Positions 1 to 7,637 of a DNA stretch of 11,554 bases are shown here, piece after piece. The notes beneath the pieces are model-generated. The model was given only the letters and a program-made list of their open reading frames with translations. It was not told where the DNA came from and did not search any database. Source of the DNA: SAR116 cluster bacterium (GTDB lineage Bacteria > Pseudomonadota > Alphaproteobacteria > Puniceispirillales > UBA1172). The stretch is taken from positions 1-11,554 of the forward strand of contig NZIT01000001.1 in the NCBI GenBank assembly GCA_002691725.1, read 5' to 3'. The translations under genes were made by a program, and so were the position numbers. Positions within the stretch are counted from its first letter, which is position 1. Every line of letters begins with the position of its first letter.

Positions 1-1121
1 GGGTGACCTGGCAGCTGACGGAATCCGAGGCCTGGTTAGGTATCGTCGCTTCGGCGGAACTGTTCCCCTCAATCCTGACGGCGATGTGGGGTGGGGCGAT
101 GGCCGACAGGCACCCGACCCCGCGTATCATGTATTGGGGGCAGATTGTTTCCGCTTTGATATCCCTAGCTCTGGCAATGGCCTATTTCGCAGACGTGCTA
201 ACGCCTTGGGCCATCGTCGCACTGATGGTGGGTTTGGGCGCGGTGTCGGGCGTTTTGCTGCCCGCGAGGCTGGCCATGGCGCGCTATCTTGCACCGCCCG
301 AATTGCTGCCCGCGGCGTTGGCGGTCAATTCCACTGGGTTCAATCTGTCTCGTTTTGTCGGCCCCGCTTTGGCAGCGGGGCTTCTGGCGCTGGGTTCTGC
401 GGGTTTGGTCTTTGCGTTGGCGGCGGCTGGGTTTATGGCCCTCGCTTTTGCGCTGCACCGCATCCGCGACGTGCCTCCGCAACAGGCACCGCATCCTGCC
501 ACGACGGACGGGATGCTCACAATCCTTCGGGACTTGCGTGCCACGCCCCTGATCCTGGGCATTCTGTTGTTGCAATTTGCGCAAGGTATCCTGATCCGCC
601 CTGCCAGCGAACTTTTCCCGGCGTATGCCGAGGTGGCCTTTGATGCGGGTGCGGTCGGATTGGGACTGCTTAATGCGGCTTTGGGTGTCGGCGCGATCCT
701 GGGCGCACTGGCTTTCAGCAAGTCGCGGGATACAGCGCAAGCGCTGCGCCAGATCGTGACCACCGGAGCGGTTTTCGCGCTGAGCTTGCTTGTGTTCTCG
801 GTGACTGGGTTGTTCTGGCTCGCGCTGGCCATCCTTGTTGTGCATGGCGCGGCTATGTCAGCCTCGAACATCGCGGCGTTGGCCTACGTTCAACTGGAAG
901 CGCCGCAGGACAGATTGGGTCGCATTCTGGCGCTCTACACGCTCATCTTCAGGGTAGGACCGGCAGTAGGGGCATTTGTGTTTGGGATCACCGCCGAAGT
1001 CAGCAGCCTGGCGCTGACTGGTTTCTTCTTTGGCCTGGCAGGCTTCGGCGCCACCGTCGGGATCGGCACGAAACTTCTGAAAGAAAGGACAGTCTATGCA
1101 GGACGACCAGGCAGCTATTGA
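1..1121 (+). CDS. MFS transporter, EntS-like (MFS_3 type), 5'-truncated by window edge
   Basis: Inner-membrane secondary transporter, probably a proton-driven exporter of a small molecule; the substrate cannot be inferred. About 372 residues are visible and the frame stays open to the left edge, so the true start (and probably the first membrane helix) lies outside; the GTG at base 3 is not a credible start. The protein is almost entirely hydrophobic helices. The cytoplasmic motif A between helices 2 and 3 is visible as GGAMADRHPTPR near residues 30-41 of the visible part. A hydrophilic linker (about residues 155-175, with PPQQAPHPATTDG) divides the two six-helix halves. The opening WQLTESEAWLGIVASAELFPS resembles the EntS/MFS_3 subgroup. 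The last 26 bases overlap the start of the next gene, suggesting co-transcription. Family assignment is firm; the EntS-like subgroup is inferred from pattern only. Confidence 0.88.
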   Translation, partial: VTWQLTESEAWLGIVASAELFPSILTAMWGGAMADRHPTPRIMYWGQIVSALISLALAMAYFADVLTPWAIVALMVGLGAVSGVLLPARLAMARYLAPPELLPAALAVNSTGFNLSRFVGPALAAGLLALGSAGLVFALAAAGFMALAFALHRIRDVPPQQAPHPATTDGMLTILRDLRATPLILGILLLQFAQGILIRPASELFPAYAEVAFDAGAVGLGLLNAALGVGAILGALAFSKSRDTAQALRQIVTTGAVFALSLLVFSVTGLFWLALAILVVHGAAMSASNIAALAYVQLEAPQDRLGRILALYTLIFRVGPAVGAFVFGITAEVSSLALTGFFFGLAGFGATVGIGTKLLKERTVYAGRPGSY

Positions 1122-1812
1122 GTACCTGACAGGCGCTCTGACCGGAGGCGCGCGTCCCGCCGCCGTTGGTCTGAAATTCACCGAAGACGGCGCGCCCGTG
1201 TCCTGTCCAGGCTACACAACGATCTGCCATGTGGACCCGGCTTCAGACGCATTCAGGGCACTTGTTTCCGCGCAAGACATACTCAAGGCCGGTTCGTTGG
1301 CATCTGCCTTTACCTTTATGCCCGCCGACAGCCTGCACATGACGCTCTTCGAAGGTGTGATCGATTATGCCAGAACGGCAGATCGTTGGCCCGCACATCT
1401 GCCGCTCAAGGCGACCATCGCTCAAGCCACAGAGGACGCGGCAGCACGTTTGAAGGGACATTGCTGTCAGCAAAAATTCAAAGTGCGCCCCATACAGGTT
1501 TTTGGCGGTTTCACCGTTGGTATGGCCGGTGCCACCAAACAGCAAGAAGACCGTCTGCGCCTGACCCGCAACGCCTTACGGGATGAGCTCAACCTCCACC
1601 GGCCAGATCACGACGCGTACCAATTCCATGTAACCTTGGCCTATCTTCTGCGCTGGCTAAGCCGCGATGAGGCTCAAGAGATAATCGAACTATCCCATAC
1701 CGCAGCGAAAGCGCTTCTTGCGGATATGCCCGAGCTGACCTTGGGGCCTGCCGAGCTTTGCGTCTTTGAAACAATGCATCGTTTTGAGAGGATGATGTAT
1801 CTGAACAACTGA
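1096..1812 (+). CDS. DUF1868-family protein, 2H phosphoesterase superfamily
   Basis: A 238-residue soluble protein with no signal peptide or membrane segment. It carries two HxT motifs, LHMTLF (His81-Thr83) and FHVTLAY (His178-Thr180), about 97 residues apart. This is the signature of the 2H phosphoesterase/RNA-ligase-like fold, where the two His act on cyclic phosphates or 2'-5' phosphodiester bonds. The N-terminal part (GLKFTEDGAPVSCPGYTTICHV) fits the DUF1868 subgroup as I remember it. The start is supported by an AGGA ribosome-binding site about 6 bases upstream (near 1086-1089), inside the preceding transporter gene. The overlap with that gene implies translational coupling. The substrate is unknown; a nucleotide or RNA cyclic-phosphate phosphodiesterase is the family-based guess. 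The gene ends 240 bases before the convergent ABC exporter gene. Confidence 0.8.
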   Translation: MQDDQAAIEYLTGALTGGARPAAVGLKFTEDGAPVSCPGYTTICHVDPASDAFRALVSAQDILKAGSLASAFTFMPADSLHMTLFEGVIDYARTADRWPAHLPLKATIAQATEDAAARLKGHCCQQKFKVRPIQVFGGFTVGMAGATKQQEDRLRLTRNALRDELNLHRPDHDAYQFHVTLAYLLRWLSRDEAQEIIELSHTAAKALLADMPELTLGPAELCVFETMHRFERMMYLNN

Positions 1813-2051
1813 ACCCATGTGTCCTATCAGGCTCTTTTGGAATAATCTAGTGTATTCTGTTGGAATGGATTGCTGCGCCCCTTTGCGGGTCACGCCCAAA
1901 CTGGCTGTTGCAACGGAAAAGCAAAGCGCCTCTCTAATCTCCAAACCGCGTGCGATAGCCGTGGTCCAGGTGCCTGAAAGCTGGGTTGTTCGCCAAACAG
2001 CCTGTTGACTTGGTGCGAGCAAGCGAGGTGCATAGCGGTCAACGCGGAGCG
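1813..2051. other. Convergent intergenic stretch, no firm gene
   Basis: This stretch separates two convergent transcription units. No stem-loop followed by a T-run is visible for either unit. An inverted pair GTTGAC (2004-2009) / GTCAAC (2038-2043) with a 28-base loop is present but weak. A 63-codon plus-strand frame (1817-2008) and a stop-free minus-strand frame cover most of it; neither has a convincing ribosome-binding site or recognisable domain. It may be a dispersed intergenic repeat (see findings). Confidence 0.4.
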
Positions 2052-3875
2052 TCATTGTGCCAGGGCAAAGCCGCCAGATTGCCGGTTCCAAAGGCGCGCA
2101 TAAAGAGCGTTTTGCGCCAAAAGTGTGTCATGTGTGCCATGCTCGGCGATGCGGCCATCCTGCATAACGATGATCCGATCCATTTGTGCGATCGTTGACA
2201 GCCTATGCGCAATCGCAATGACGGTTTTACCTTTCATAACGTCGCGTAGCGCCTCCTGAATATCGGCCTCGACCTCGCTATCCAAGGCGCTCGTCGCCTC
2301 ATCCAGCAACAAAATCGGCGCCTCTTTTAGGATCGCGCGGGCCAGGGCGATCCGTTGGCGTTGTCCACCTGACAGCTTCACCCCGCGTTCTCCAAGGAAA
2401 GCGTCATAGCCCTCACGACCGCGAAAATCCCGCAGCCCTTCAATAAACCTATGAGCAGAGGCACGGCGCGCGGCGGCATAGACCTCTTCTTCGGAGGCCT
2501 CAGGGCGGCCATAGCGGATGTTTTCAAAGGCGGAACGGTTGAACATTGCAGTCTCCTGCCGGACGACGGAGATCTGTTGGCGCAATGCCTCTTGCGTCAG
2601 GTCGAGAATATCGGTGCCGTCGAGCAGAATTTGACCGCTTTCGAGATCGTAGAGCCGCAGTAGAAGGGAGGTCACCGTTGATTTCCCAGCCCCTGAGGCC
2701 CCCACCAGAGCCACCTTTTGACCCGCCGGGATATCTAGAGTAAATTCACGCAGGGCCGAAACCTGGCCCCCATAACTGAAGTCGATCGCGTCAAAACGGA
2801 CCGCGCCCTTTGCCGCCACGTCCGATTGCGCGGCCGGCCTGTCCTGTATCTCATGCGGGGGGGCGAGGGTGCGAATGCCATCCTCGATCTCGCCCATATT
2901 GGCAAAGATCTGAACAGCCGCCATGGATAGCCGGTTTGTAACCTGGGCGATCCGGGTCGACACCATCGCCGTCAACGCAATATCGCCAGTGCTCGCCAGG
3001 CTTTGCGACCAAAGATACAGGGCCGCAGACAACGACAAGAACGGCAATAGGCTTCCGATTGTCACCAGATATAGGCGGAACTGGGCGGATGTGACACCAA
3101 AGTCCACCGCACGGTCCCGGTAGGTTCTCATCGATCTCAGCGCCGCCTGATCCTCAAACGCGTCATTGGCAAAAAGCTTTACCGTTGTGATGTTTGTGTA
3201 GGTATCTACGATCTGGCCTGAAACATTCGTGCGGGCATGGGCGCGCGCGGCAGACCGTGTCTGAATGCGTGGCACAATGGCCTGCATAAAGACAGCCCAG
3301 GCTACAAACCAAATCACGAATATCAACAAGAGCCGCGCATCAATCAGCGCCAACAGGAACATGGACCCAATGAAAATCGCGATGATGTAGATGACGATAT
3401 CCGTGATCTCCACCACAATATCGGTCAAGGCGCGCGCGGTCTGAATTGCTTTCTGGCTTAGCCGCCCGGCGAAGTCGTCTTCGAAAAAGCGCATCGACTG
3501 GCCAAGCGTGTGTCGGTTGATCCGCGACAGCACGAGCGGAAATACATTCGGCCCCAACAGGATGTTCGTCACCGCACTGTTGGAGGCAAATAGCGCAGGG
3601 CGAATGATCATAAAAAACAGAAAAGCAATAAGAAACAAGGGCCACAGTGCGACAGGATCGCCCGGCCCAGTTGCGATCGCCTTGTCGATGGCCCAGCCGG
3701 TAAAGGCAGCCGCCACCAGTTCTGAAAAGCCCAGCACTGCGTTGCTGACCACGCCCAGTGCCACCGCTCGTTCGCTCCCCGACAGGGACCATTTGAAGAA
3801 CGGCCACAGCGTCTGCGGCGGCGGGCCTTTGGCCGGTTGAAAGGCTTCGATCAGCGACAGGAAACTTTGCAGCAT
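2052..3875 (-). CDS. Exporter-type ABC transporter, fused permease/ATPase
   Basis: A half-size ABC exporter of 607 residues that should work as a homodimer in the inner membrane, like MsbA/MdlB-type lipid or drug exporters. The N-terminal transmembrane domain occupies about residues 30-320. The nucleotide-binding domain (about 360-600) has Walker A GASGAGKST (392-400), Q-loop Gln440, signature LSGGQ (501-505), Walker B ILLLDE (521-526), D-loop SALD (529-532) and H-loop His557; all are intact, so ATP hydrolysis is expected. I chose ATG 3875 (MLQSFLSLIEAF) because the region further upstream does not look like protein; ATG 3893 (MRETFI) is the alternative. A longer in-frame extension to 4028 would run into the TIM-barrel gene and is rejected. 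Neither start has a strong ribosome-binding site. It lies 82 bases after the TIM-barrel genes on the same strand, so it is probably the last gene of the operon. Substrate unknown. Confidence 0.9.
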   Translation of the reverse strand: MLQSFLSLIEAFQPAKGPPPQTLWPFFKWSLSGSERAVALGVVSNAVLGFSELVAAAFTGWAIDKAIATGPGDPVALWPLFLIAFLFFMIIRPALFASNSAVTNILLGPNVFPLVLSRINRHTLGQSMRFFEDDFAGRLSQKAIQTARALTDIVVEITDIVIYIIAIFIGSMFLLALIDARLLLIFVIWFVAWAVFMQAIVPRIQTRSAARAHARTNVSGQIVDTYTNITTVKLFANDAFEDQAALRSMRTYRDRAVDFGVTSAQFRLYLVTIGSLLPFLSLSAALYLWSQSLASTGDIALTAMVSTRIAQVTNRLSMAAVQIFANMGEIEDGIRTLAPPHEIQDRPAAQSDVAAKGAVRFDAIDFSYGGQVSALREFTLDIPAGQKVALVGASGAGKSTVTSLLLRLYDLESGQILLDGTDILDLTQEALRQQISVVRQETAMFNRSAFENIRYGRPEASEEEVYAAARRASAHRFIEGLRDFRGREGYDAFLGERGVKLSGGQRQRIALARAILKEAPILLLDEATSALDSEVEADIQEALRDVMKGKTVIAIAHRLSTIAQMDRIIVMQDGRIAEHGTHDTLLAQNALYARLWNRQSGGFALAQ

Positions 3876-3925
3876 AATAAAAGTCTCGCGCATGCTGCGA
3901 CCGGTGGTGGCCGCTGTTTCATCAT
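3851..3925 (-). other. Possible leader ORF ahead of the ABC exporter
   Basis: A 24-codon minus-strand frame begins with two adjacent ATGs (3925 and 3922). AAGGGG at 3936-3931 precedes it by 5 bases, a better ribosome-binding site than any for the exporter itself. It ends with TGA at 3853-3851, about 25 bases inside the exporter gene in another frame. The peptide begins MMKQRPPPVAAC and has no recognised similarity. It could couple translation to the exporter start, or be chance. Confidence 0.2.
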
Positions 3926-3957
3926 ATACGCCCCTTGTCCAGCACTTGCAGCAGGCG

Positions 3958-4884
3958 TCACGCGACGCCCACAGGGGCAAGTTGCGCGCCAAAGGCTTGG
4001 GCGTCTGCCAAGGTCTCTGCCTCTGCATGGGCGATGAAATTTGTCTTGATTTCGATCACAGTCCGTGTCCCCGGACGAACCCGAAGTTTGGCCGCCAAAG
4101 TGGCAAAGTCGATGGAGCCAAAGCCTTGTGGCGCATGCATATCACCGACGCCGAAATAATGCTGCTCTGTCCGGCTGCCCGTCGGGAAGGTCGCAGGAAC
4201 CCCAGTGCTGTCCGAGAAATGGATATGTCCGATCCACGGCGCAAGCGCGACGCAGGCGTCGATCATGTCAAAGCCCCAAAGCCCCGCGCCCTGCTGGGCA
4301 TGGCTGATATCAAGGCAGGCCATCACGGCGGAGTGGTTCAGCCGCGCAAGCTGCGCCGCAAGGGCGGCTGGATCTAGCGAATAAGAGGTTTCCTCCATCG
4401 CGATCACGCGGGCATTGGGGGAGATGTTCTCATAGGCGATTTCGATCCCATGGGATGCTGCACGGTCCGCCACAGGACCCAGCCGATCCAGTTCGAATTG
4501 CAGAAGCCAGGCTTGGTCAGCGTGCCAGTCCCGGGGATGCACCCGGCCAGGGTGAAGCACCACAGCCTTGGCGCCAACCTCAGCCGCAAGATCCATGGAC
4601 ACAAGTGCCGCGCGTTGCATGATATCAGCGTGGGTGTGATCCATCAGATTGATGGCGATGGGCGCGTGCATCGAATAGTGCAGATCGTAGCGCTGCATGA
4701 TCTCGGCCAGTGCTGCGACGCGGTTGGGCAGCAGCTTGCAGGACACAACCGCGTCCAGACCAACTGCGGTGATCTCTGCCCCTGTGCAGCCGATGGAAAC
4801 CATATGGGCGAGGCGGCGGTCAAGGCGGGTCAGGTCGCCCTCGGTCATACCGGTATTAAAGCCGGTTGAGATAATCGGGCTCAT
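3958..4884 (-). CDS. Sugar phosphate isomerase/epimerase-like TIM-barrel protein (second copy)
   Basis: A 308-residue cytoplasmic protein of the xylose-isomerase-like TIM-barrel (AP_endonuc_2) superfamily. Members are divalent-metal enzymes that isomerise, epimerise or dehydrate sugars, or in endonuclease IV hydrolyse phosphodiesters. Candidate metal ligands are His73 (HAPIAINL), His111 (LHPG), Glu152 (YEN), Asp192 and His195 (CLDISHA), His222 (HIHFSD), Asp248 and His250 (GDMH followed by GFGSI), and Glu278 (VIEIK). All nine fall where endonuclease IV has its zinc ligands. The ATG is preceded by GGGAGGAA about 6 bases upstream and overlaps the stop of the preceding paralogue as ATGA, so the two are probably translated together and may form a heterodimer. 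The position after a Dpp-type importer suggests it modifies the imported solute; the reaction is unknown. Confidence 0.85.
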   Translation of the reverse strand: MSPIISTGFNTGMTEGDLTRLDRRLAHMVSIGCTGAEITAVGLDAVVSCKLLPNRVAALAEIMQRYDLHYSMHAPIAINLMDHTHADIMQRAALVSMDLAAEVGAKAVVLHPGRVHPRDWHADQAWLLQFELDRLGPVADRAASHGIEIAYENISPNARVIAMEETSYSLDPAALAAQLARLNHSAVMACLDISHAQQGAGLWGFDMIDACVALAPWIGHIHFSDSTGVPATFPTGSRTEQHYFGVGDMHAPQGFGSIDFATLAAKLRVRPGTRTVIEIKTNFIAHAEAETLADAQAFGAQLAPVGVA

Positions 4885-5825
4885 ATGTCTTCCTCCCAGG
4901 GGTTTACAAGTGGTGCGCCGTCAATATGGGCGGCAATGGCGTTGGCGGCGGCGAGAACGCCTTCAGCATAGGCATTATAGCGCCCGTTCAATTCAATCAT
5001 GCCAAAGGTTCCGGCACGGAATTGCATCTGCGGCAGCAGCTCGGCCCAAGGGATGGCCCCCCAAAACATCGGCAAATGCAGGTCGCCTTGGCCCATGGCA
5101 GCTTGGTCGCCTGGATCACCAAGACCCGTGTCACCGGGCGGACGGCCAAAGTTATCATGCAAATGCAGATGCCACACATGGGGGCTGAGCGCTGCAATCG
5201 CAGGGATGAAATCGAACCCAAGCGTCTTTGCCGAAAGCCAGGCATGGCCAAAGTCCAGACAGGCCCCGACGCGGGGATGATCGGTTTCGGCCAGTTGGGC
5301 CGCTAAGGCCTGAGGGTCCGCACCATAGGGCATACGATGCGGGTTCGCCCCGTGGGCAATCAGGTTCTCAACGGACAGGTTCACATCTGCCTTTTCCGCC
5401 AGATCCCCCAGGCGTTTCAAAAGATCACGCTCCTCCGCCAACAAGGCGTCGCGGTCATAGATCCATTCGGTCAGTGAAACATTCCCCGAATGCATCACCA
5501 TGGATTTGCATCCGGTGATGCGGCAAAACTCGATCGAGGCTTCGGCGGCACCCACATGCATGTCGCGGCGGTCGCGATCCATCAAATTGATCCCGTGGGG
5601 GGCATGCAGGACCGGCGCCATGCCGTGCCGGTCAATCATCGCAGCCACACGTTTCGTCGCTGGCATATTCAGCTTTCCGCCCAGCACAACATCTAACCGG
5701 CGCGCGCTGATTTCCACGTGGCTGCACTTGATCTCTGCCCAGTGTGCCATCAGGCGGTCAGCGCCGTCCAGATCTCCGGGCGCGACTGAGGTCAGGTTCA
5801 GGCCCGTTCCTGCAATAAGCTTCAT
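4881..5825 (-). CDS. Sugar phosphate isomerase/epimerase-like TIM-barrel protein (first copy)
   Basis: A 314-residue paralogue of the next gene, from the same superfamily and also cytoplasmic. Shared blocks include HAP..INLMD, the LD..HA motif, the HxHxxD strand and a GDxH loop. Candidate metal ligands are His74, His112 (MHSG), Glu153 (VEN), Asp191 and His194 (LDFGHA), His221 (HLHLHD), Asp248 and His250 (GDLH), and Glu278 (MIELN). One difference is the loop after GDLH, which reads LPMFWGAI, so one Gly of the endonuclease IV GxG pattern is replaced by Phe. The start at 5825 is chosen because GGAGGA (5836-5831) lies 5 bases upstream. An ATG at 5849 would overlap the permease gene and add MTHHWRTN with no family support. 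It begins 1 base after the permease stop. Function on the imported solute is inferred from context. Confidence 0.85.
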   Translation of the reverse strand: MKLIAGTGLNLTSVAPGDLDGADRLMAHWAEIKCSHVEISARRLDVVLGGKLNMPATKRVAAMIDRHGMAPVLHAPHGINLMDRDRRDMHVGAAEASIEFCRITGCKSMVMHSGNVSLTEWIYDRDALLAEERDLLKRLGDLAEKADVNLSVENLIAHGANPHRMPYGADPQALAAQLAETDHPRVGACLDFGHAWLSAKTLGFDFIPAIAALSPHVWHLHLHDNFGRPPGDTGLGDPGDQAAMGQGDLHLPMFWGAIPWAELLPQMQFRAGTFGMIELNGRYNAYAEGVLAAANAIAAHIDGAPLVNPWEEDI

Positions 5826-5826
5826 G

Positions 5827-6708
5827 TTAGTCCTCCAATGATGGGTCAAGTTTGCTGCGCAGCCAATCGCCGAGGATCGACATGCTCAGGGTTATCAGAA
5901 AGATTGTGAGCCCTGGCACAACCGCCAGCCACCACGCGTTTATCAGGTAATCTCGCCCTTCGCCCAACATCTGACCAAGCGAGGTCATCGGTGGTCGAAT
6001 TCCAAGCCCCAAGAAGGACAAGGATGTTTCAAACAGGATTGTAGATGGAAAATTCACTGTCAGTTGAACAAGAAGTGGCCCCGCGATATTTGGCAGGATG
6101 TGGCGCAGGTAGACCCAGCGTGCCCGAGCGCCCAAACCGCGCACCGCCGCTGCATAGCCCTGTTCGCGCGCCGACAGGACCAGCCCGCGCGTGATCCGCG
6201 CATAGGTCTCCCAGCCGTAAAGCGCCATGATCGCGACGAAGATCACCATGGAATTGCCAAGAAAGGCAAGCACCGCAAGCGCGACGATGAACCAAGGCAT
6301 CGCGGCCTGAAAGTCCACCAGGCCCATGATGATTTCATCCCAAAGCCGCCCTTTGTGTGCGGCCAAAAACCCAAGGGCAATGCCCAACACTGCGCCCAAA
6401 CAGGTGCCCAACAGCGCCAGCAACATCGAGGTCTGGGTGCCCACCAAAAGCCGCGACATCAAATCGCGGCCCAGCGTGTCGGTTCCGGCAGGATGAGCCC
6501 ATGTGCTGCCGGACAACGGCACAGGCGGCGCCAGGCGGGCGAGCAGGTTGATGTAGTCAAAGGCGTAAGGTTGCAGCACTTTGGCAAAGATCATCACAAA
6601 GACCATTACCGCCATGAATGCTGCCGCAAGGATCACGCCAAATGGCGTCCCGGCCAGCAGTCGCACCGGCGCCCAGCGGCGCCCTTCGATCATGTCTTGC
6701 GAACTCAT
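5827..6708 (-). CDS. Dpp/Opp-type ABC importer permease, DppC-like
   Basis: A 293-residue inner-membrane permease (BPD_transp_1) that pairs with the DppB-like protein to form the import channel. An N-terminal helix (about 22-44) is followed by HPAGTDTLGRDLMSRLLVG (72-90), diagnostic of the DppC/OppC branch, and then five more hydrophobic segments. The cytoplasmic EAA loop that docks on the ATPases is GYAAAVRGLGARARWVYLRH (184-203). ETSLSFLGLGIRPP (227-240) is also typical. The length matches the family. The ATG overlaps the stop of the DppB-like gene by 4 bases (ATGA), with AGGAG about 10 bases upstream. Substrate specificity comes from the binding protein and is unknown. Confidence 0.92.
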   Translation of the reverse strand: MSSQDMIEGRRWAPVRLLAGTPFGVILAAAFMAVMVFVMIFAKVLQPYAFDYINLLARLAPPVPLSGSTWAHPAGTDTLGRDLMSRLLVGTQTSMLLALLGTCLGAVLGIALGFLAAHKGRLWDEIIMGLVDFQAAMPWFIVALAVLAFLGNSMVIFVAIMALYGWETYARITRGLVLSAREQGYAAAVRGLGARARWVYLRHILPNIAGPLLVQLTVNFPSTILFETSLSFLGLGIRPPMTSLGQMLGEGRDYLINAWWLAVVPGLTIFLITLSMSILGDWLRSKLDPSLED

Positions 6709-7637
6709 TTCTGGGTTGCTCCTGCGCCCACGCGCACCCGTGGATCAATCCAGCCGTAGATCAGATCAGTGATCGCGTTGGCTGTGACCATCGTCAGCGC
6801 AAGAAGGATCATGATGCACTGTACCACAGCCAGATCACGGCTGCCCACCGCTGTAGTTAACAATCGCCCAATCCCTGGCCAGGCAAAGACTGTTTCAGTT
6901 ATGACTGCGCCGCCGATCAGCTCTCCGATCTTGAAACCCAGGATTGTGACAATGGGGACAGAGGCATTCGGCACTGCATGCAAAGTGACCCTCCGCCCAG
7001 GCCCAGCCCCTTTGGATCGCGCGGTGCGCATATAGGGTTTCGACAGGACGTCGATCATGGACGATCGCGTATAGCGGGCGAATTGGGCGGCAAAGCTAAT
7101 GCCCAAGGTTGCGGCAGGCATGATCAAATGCGCCCAGGTGCCAGACCCCGAAGACGGTAGAACGCGCAACTGCAGCGAAAACACCAAGATCAAGAGGATG
7201 CCGAGAAAGAAGTTTGGCATCGAAAACCCAAAGACGGCCACTGCCATCACGCCACGATCCAACCAACTATCGCGATAAAGCGCGGCAAGGATGCCCAAGG
7301 GGATGCCGATGGCAAGGGAAATAATAAGCGCCGTTCCCGTCAGCAGTAGGGTTTTCGGAACACGCTCCATCACCAGGTCATAAGCGTCGAGGTTGTTACG
7401 GAAGGAAATCCCGAAATCACCCTGCACGAGCGCCATTAGATAACTCCAATACTGGGTCAGCAGCGGCTGATCGAGCCCCCACAGACGGCGATAGAAATCC
7501 CGCGTCGCCTGATCAATATCGTCAGGCAATAGCATGTCGGTCGGGTCGCCAGAGATCCGCAACACGAAGAACACAAAGGTCACCACAAGCCACATTGTGA
7601 TGCCCGCTCGGGCAATTTTTATTGCAGTCCACCGCAT
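6705..7637 (-). CDS. Dpp/Opp-type ABC importer permease, DppB-like
   Basis: A 310-residue inner-membrane permease with the DppB pattern. One N-terminal helix (about 9-28) ends in RISGDPTDMLLPDD, a periplasmic segment contains WGLDQPLLTQYWSYL and GDFGISF, and further helices follow. The EAA loop is YMRTARSKGAGPGRRVTLH (about 202-220), and ETVFAWPGIGRLL (about 248-260) is the usual DppB/OppB block. I set the start at ATG 7637 because AAGGGG lies 7 bases upstream and the TGATG arrangement couples it to the stop of the ATPase gene. A start at 7667 would add the charged string MSSSRRRGRL and overlap by 31 bases. It forms the channel with the next gene. Confidence 0.92.
   Translation of the reverse strand: MRWTAIKIARAGITMWLVVTFVFFVLRISGDPTDMLLPDDIDQATRDFYRRLWGLDQPLLTQYWSYLMALVQGDFGISFRNNLDAYDLVMERVPKTLLLTGTALIISLAIGIPLGILAALYRDSWLDRGVMAVAVFGFSMPNFFLGILLILVFSLQLRVLPSSGSGTWAHLIMPAATLGISFAAQFARYTRSSMIDVLSKPYMRTARSKGAGPGRRVTLHAVPNASVPIVTILGFKIGELIGGAVITETVFAWPGIGRLLTTAVGSRDLAVVQCIMILLALTMVTANAITDLIYGWIDPRVRVGAGATQK

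Noticed and set aside
198..871. Long minus-strand frames opposite the MFS gene
   Set aside because: They are antisense shadows typical of GC-rich genes, rich in Arg, Gln and Pro, with no domain or ribosome-binding site.
2004..2043. GTTGAC/GTCAAC inverted pair as a terminator
   Set aside because: The stem is only about 6-8 pairs with a 28-base loop and no T-run on either strand.
3876..4028. Longer exporter start at 4028 giving 51 extra residues
   Set aside because: It would overlap the TIM-barrel gene by 71 bases, the added residues (Arg, Pro, Cys, Trp-rich) do not resemble ABC exporters, and family similarity begins at about MLQSFL.
5826..5849. ATG 5849 for the first TIM-barrel gene
   Set aside because: GGAGGA is correctly spaced for ATG 5825, and the extra residues overlap the permease gene.
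6064..6759. 231-codon plus-strand frame opposite the DppC-like gene
   Set aside because: The opposite strand encodes a clear permease with family motifs; the plus-strand product is a His/Arg/Gln-rich shadow.
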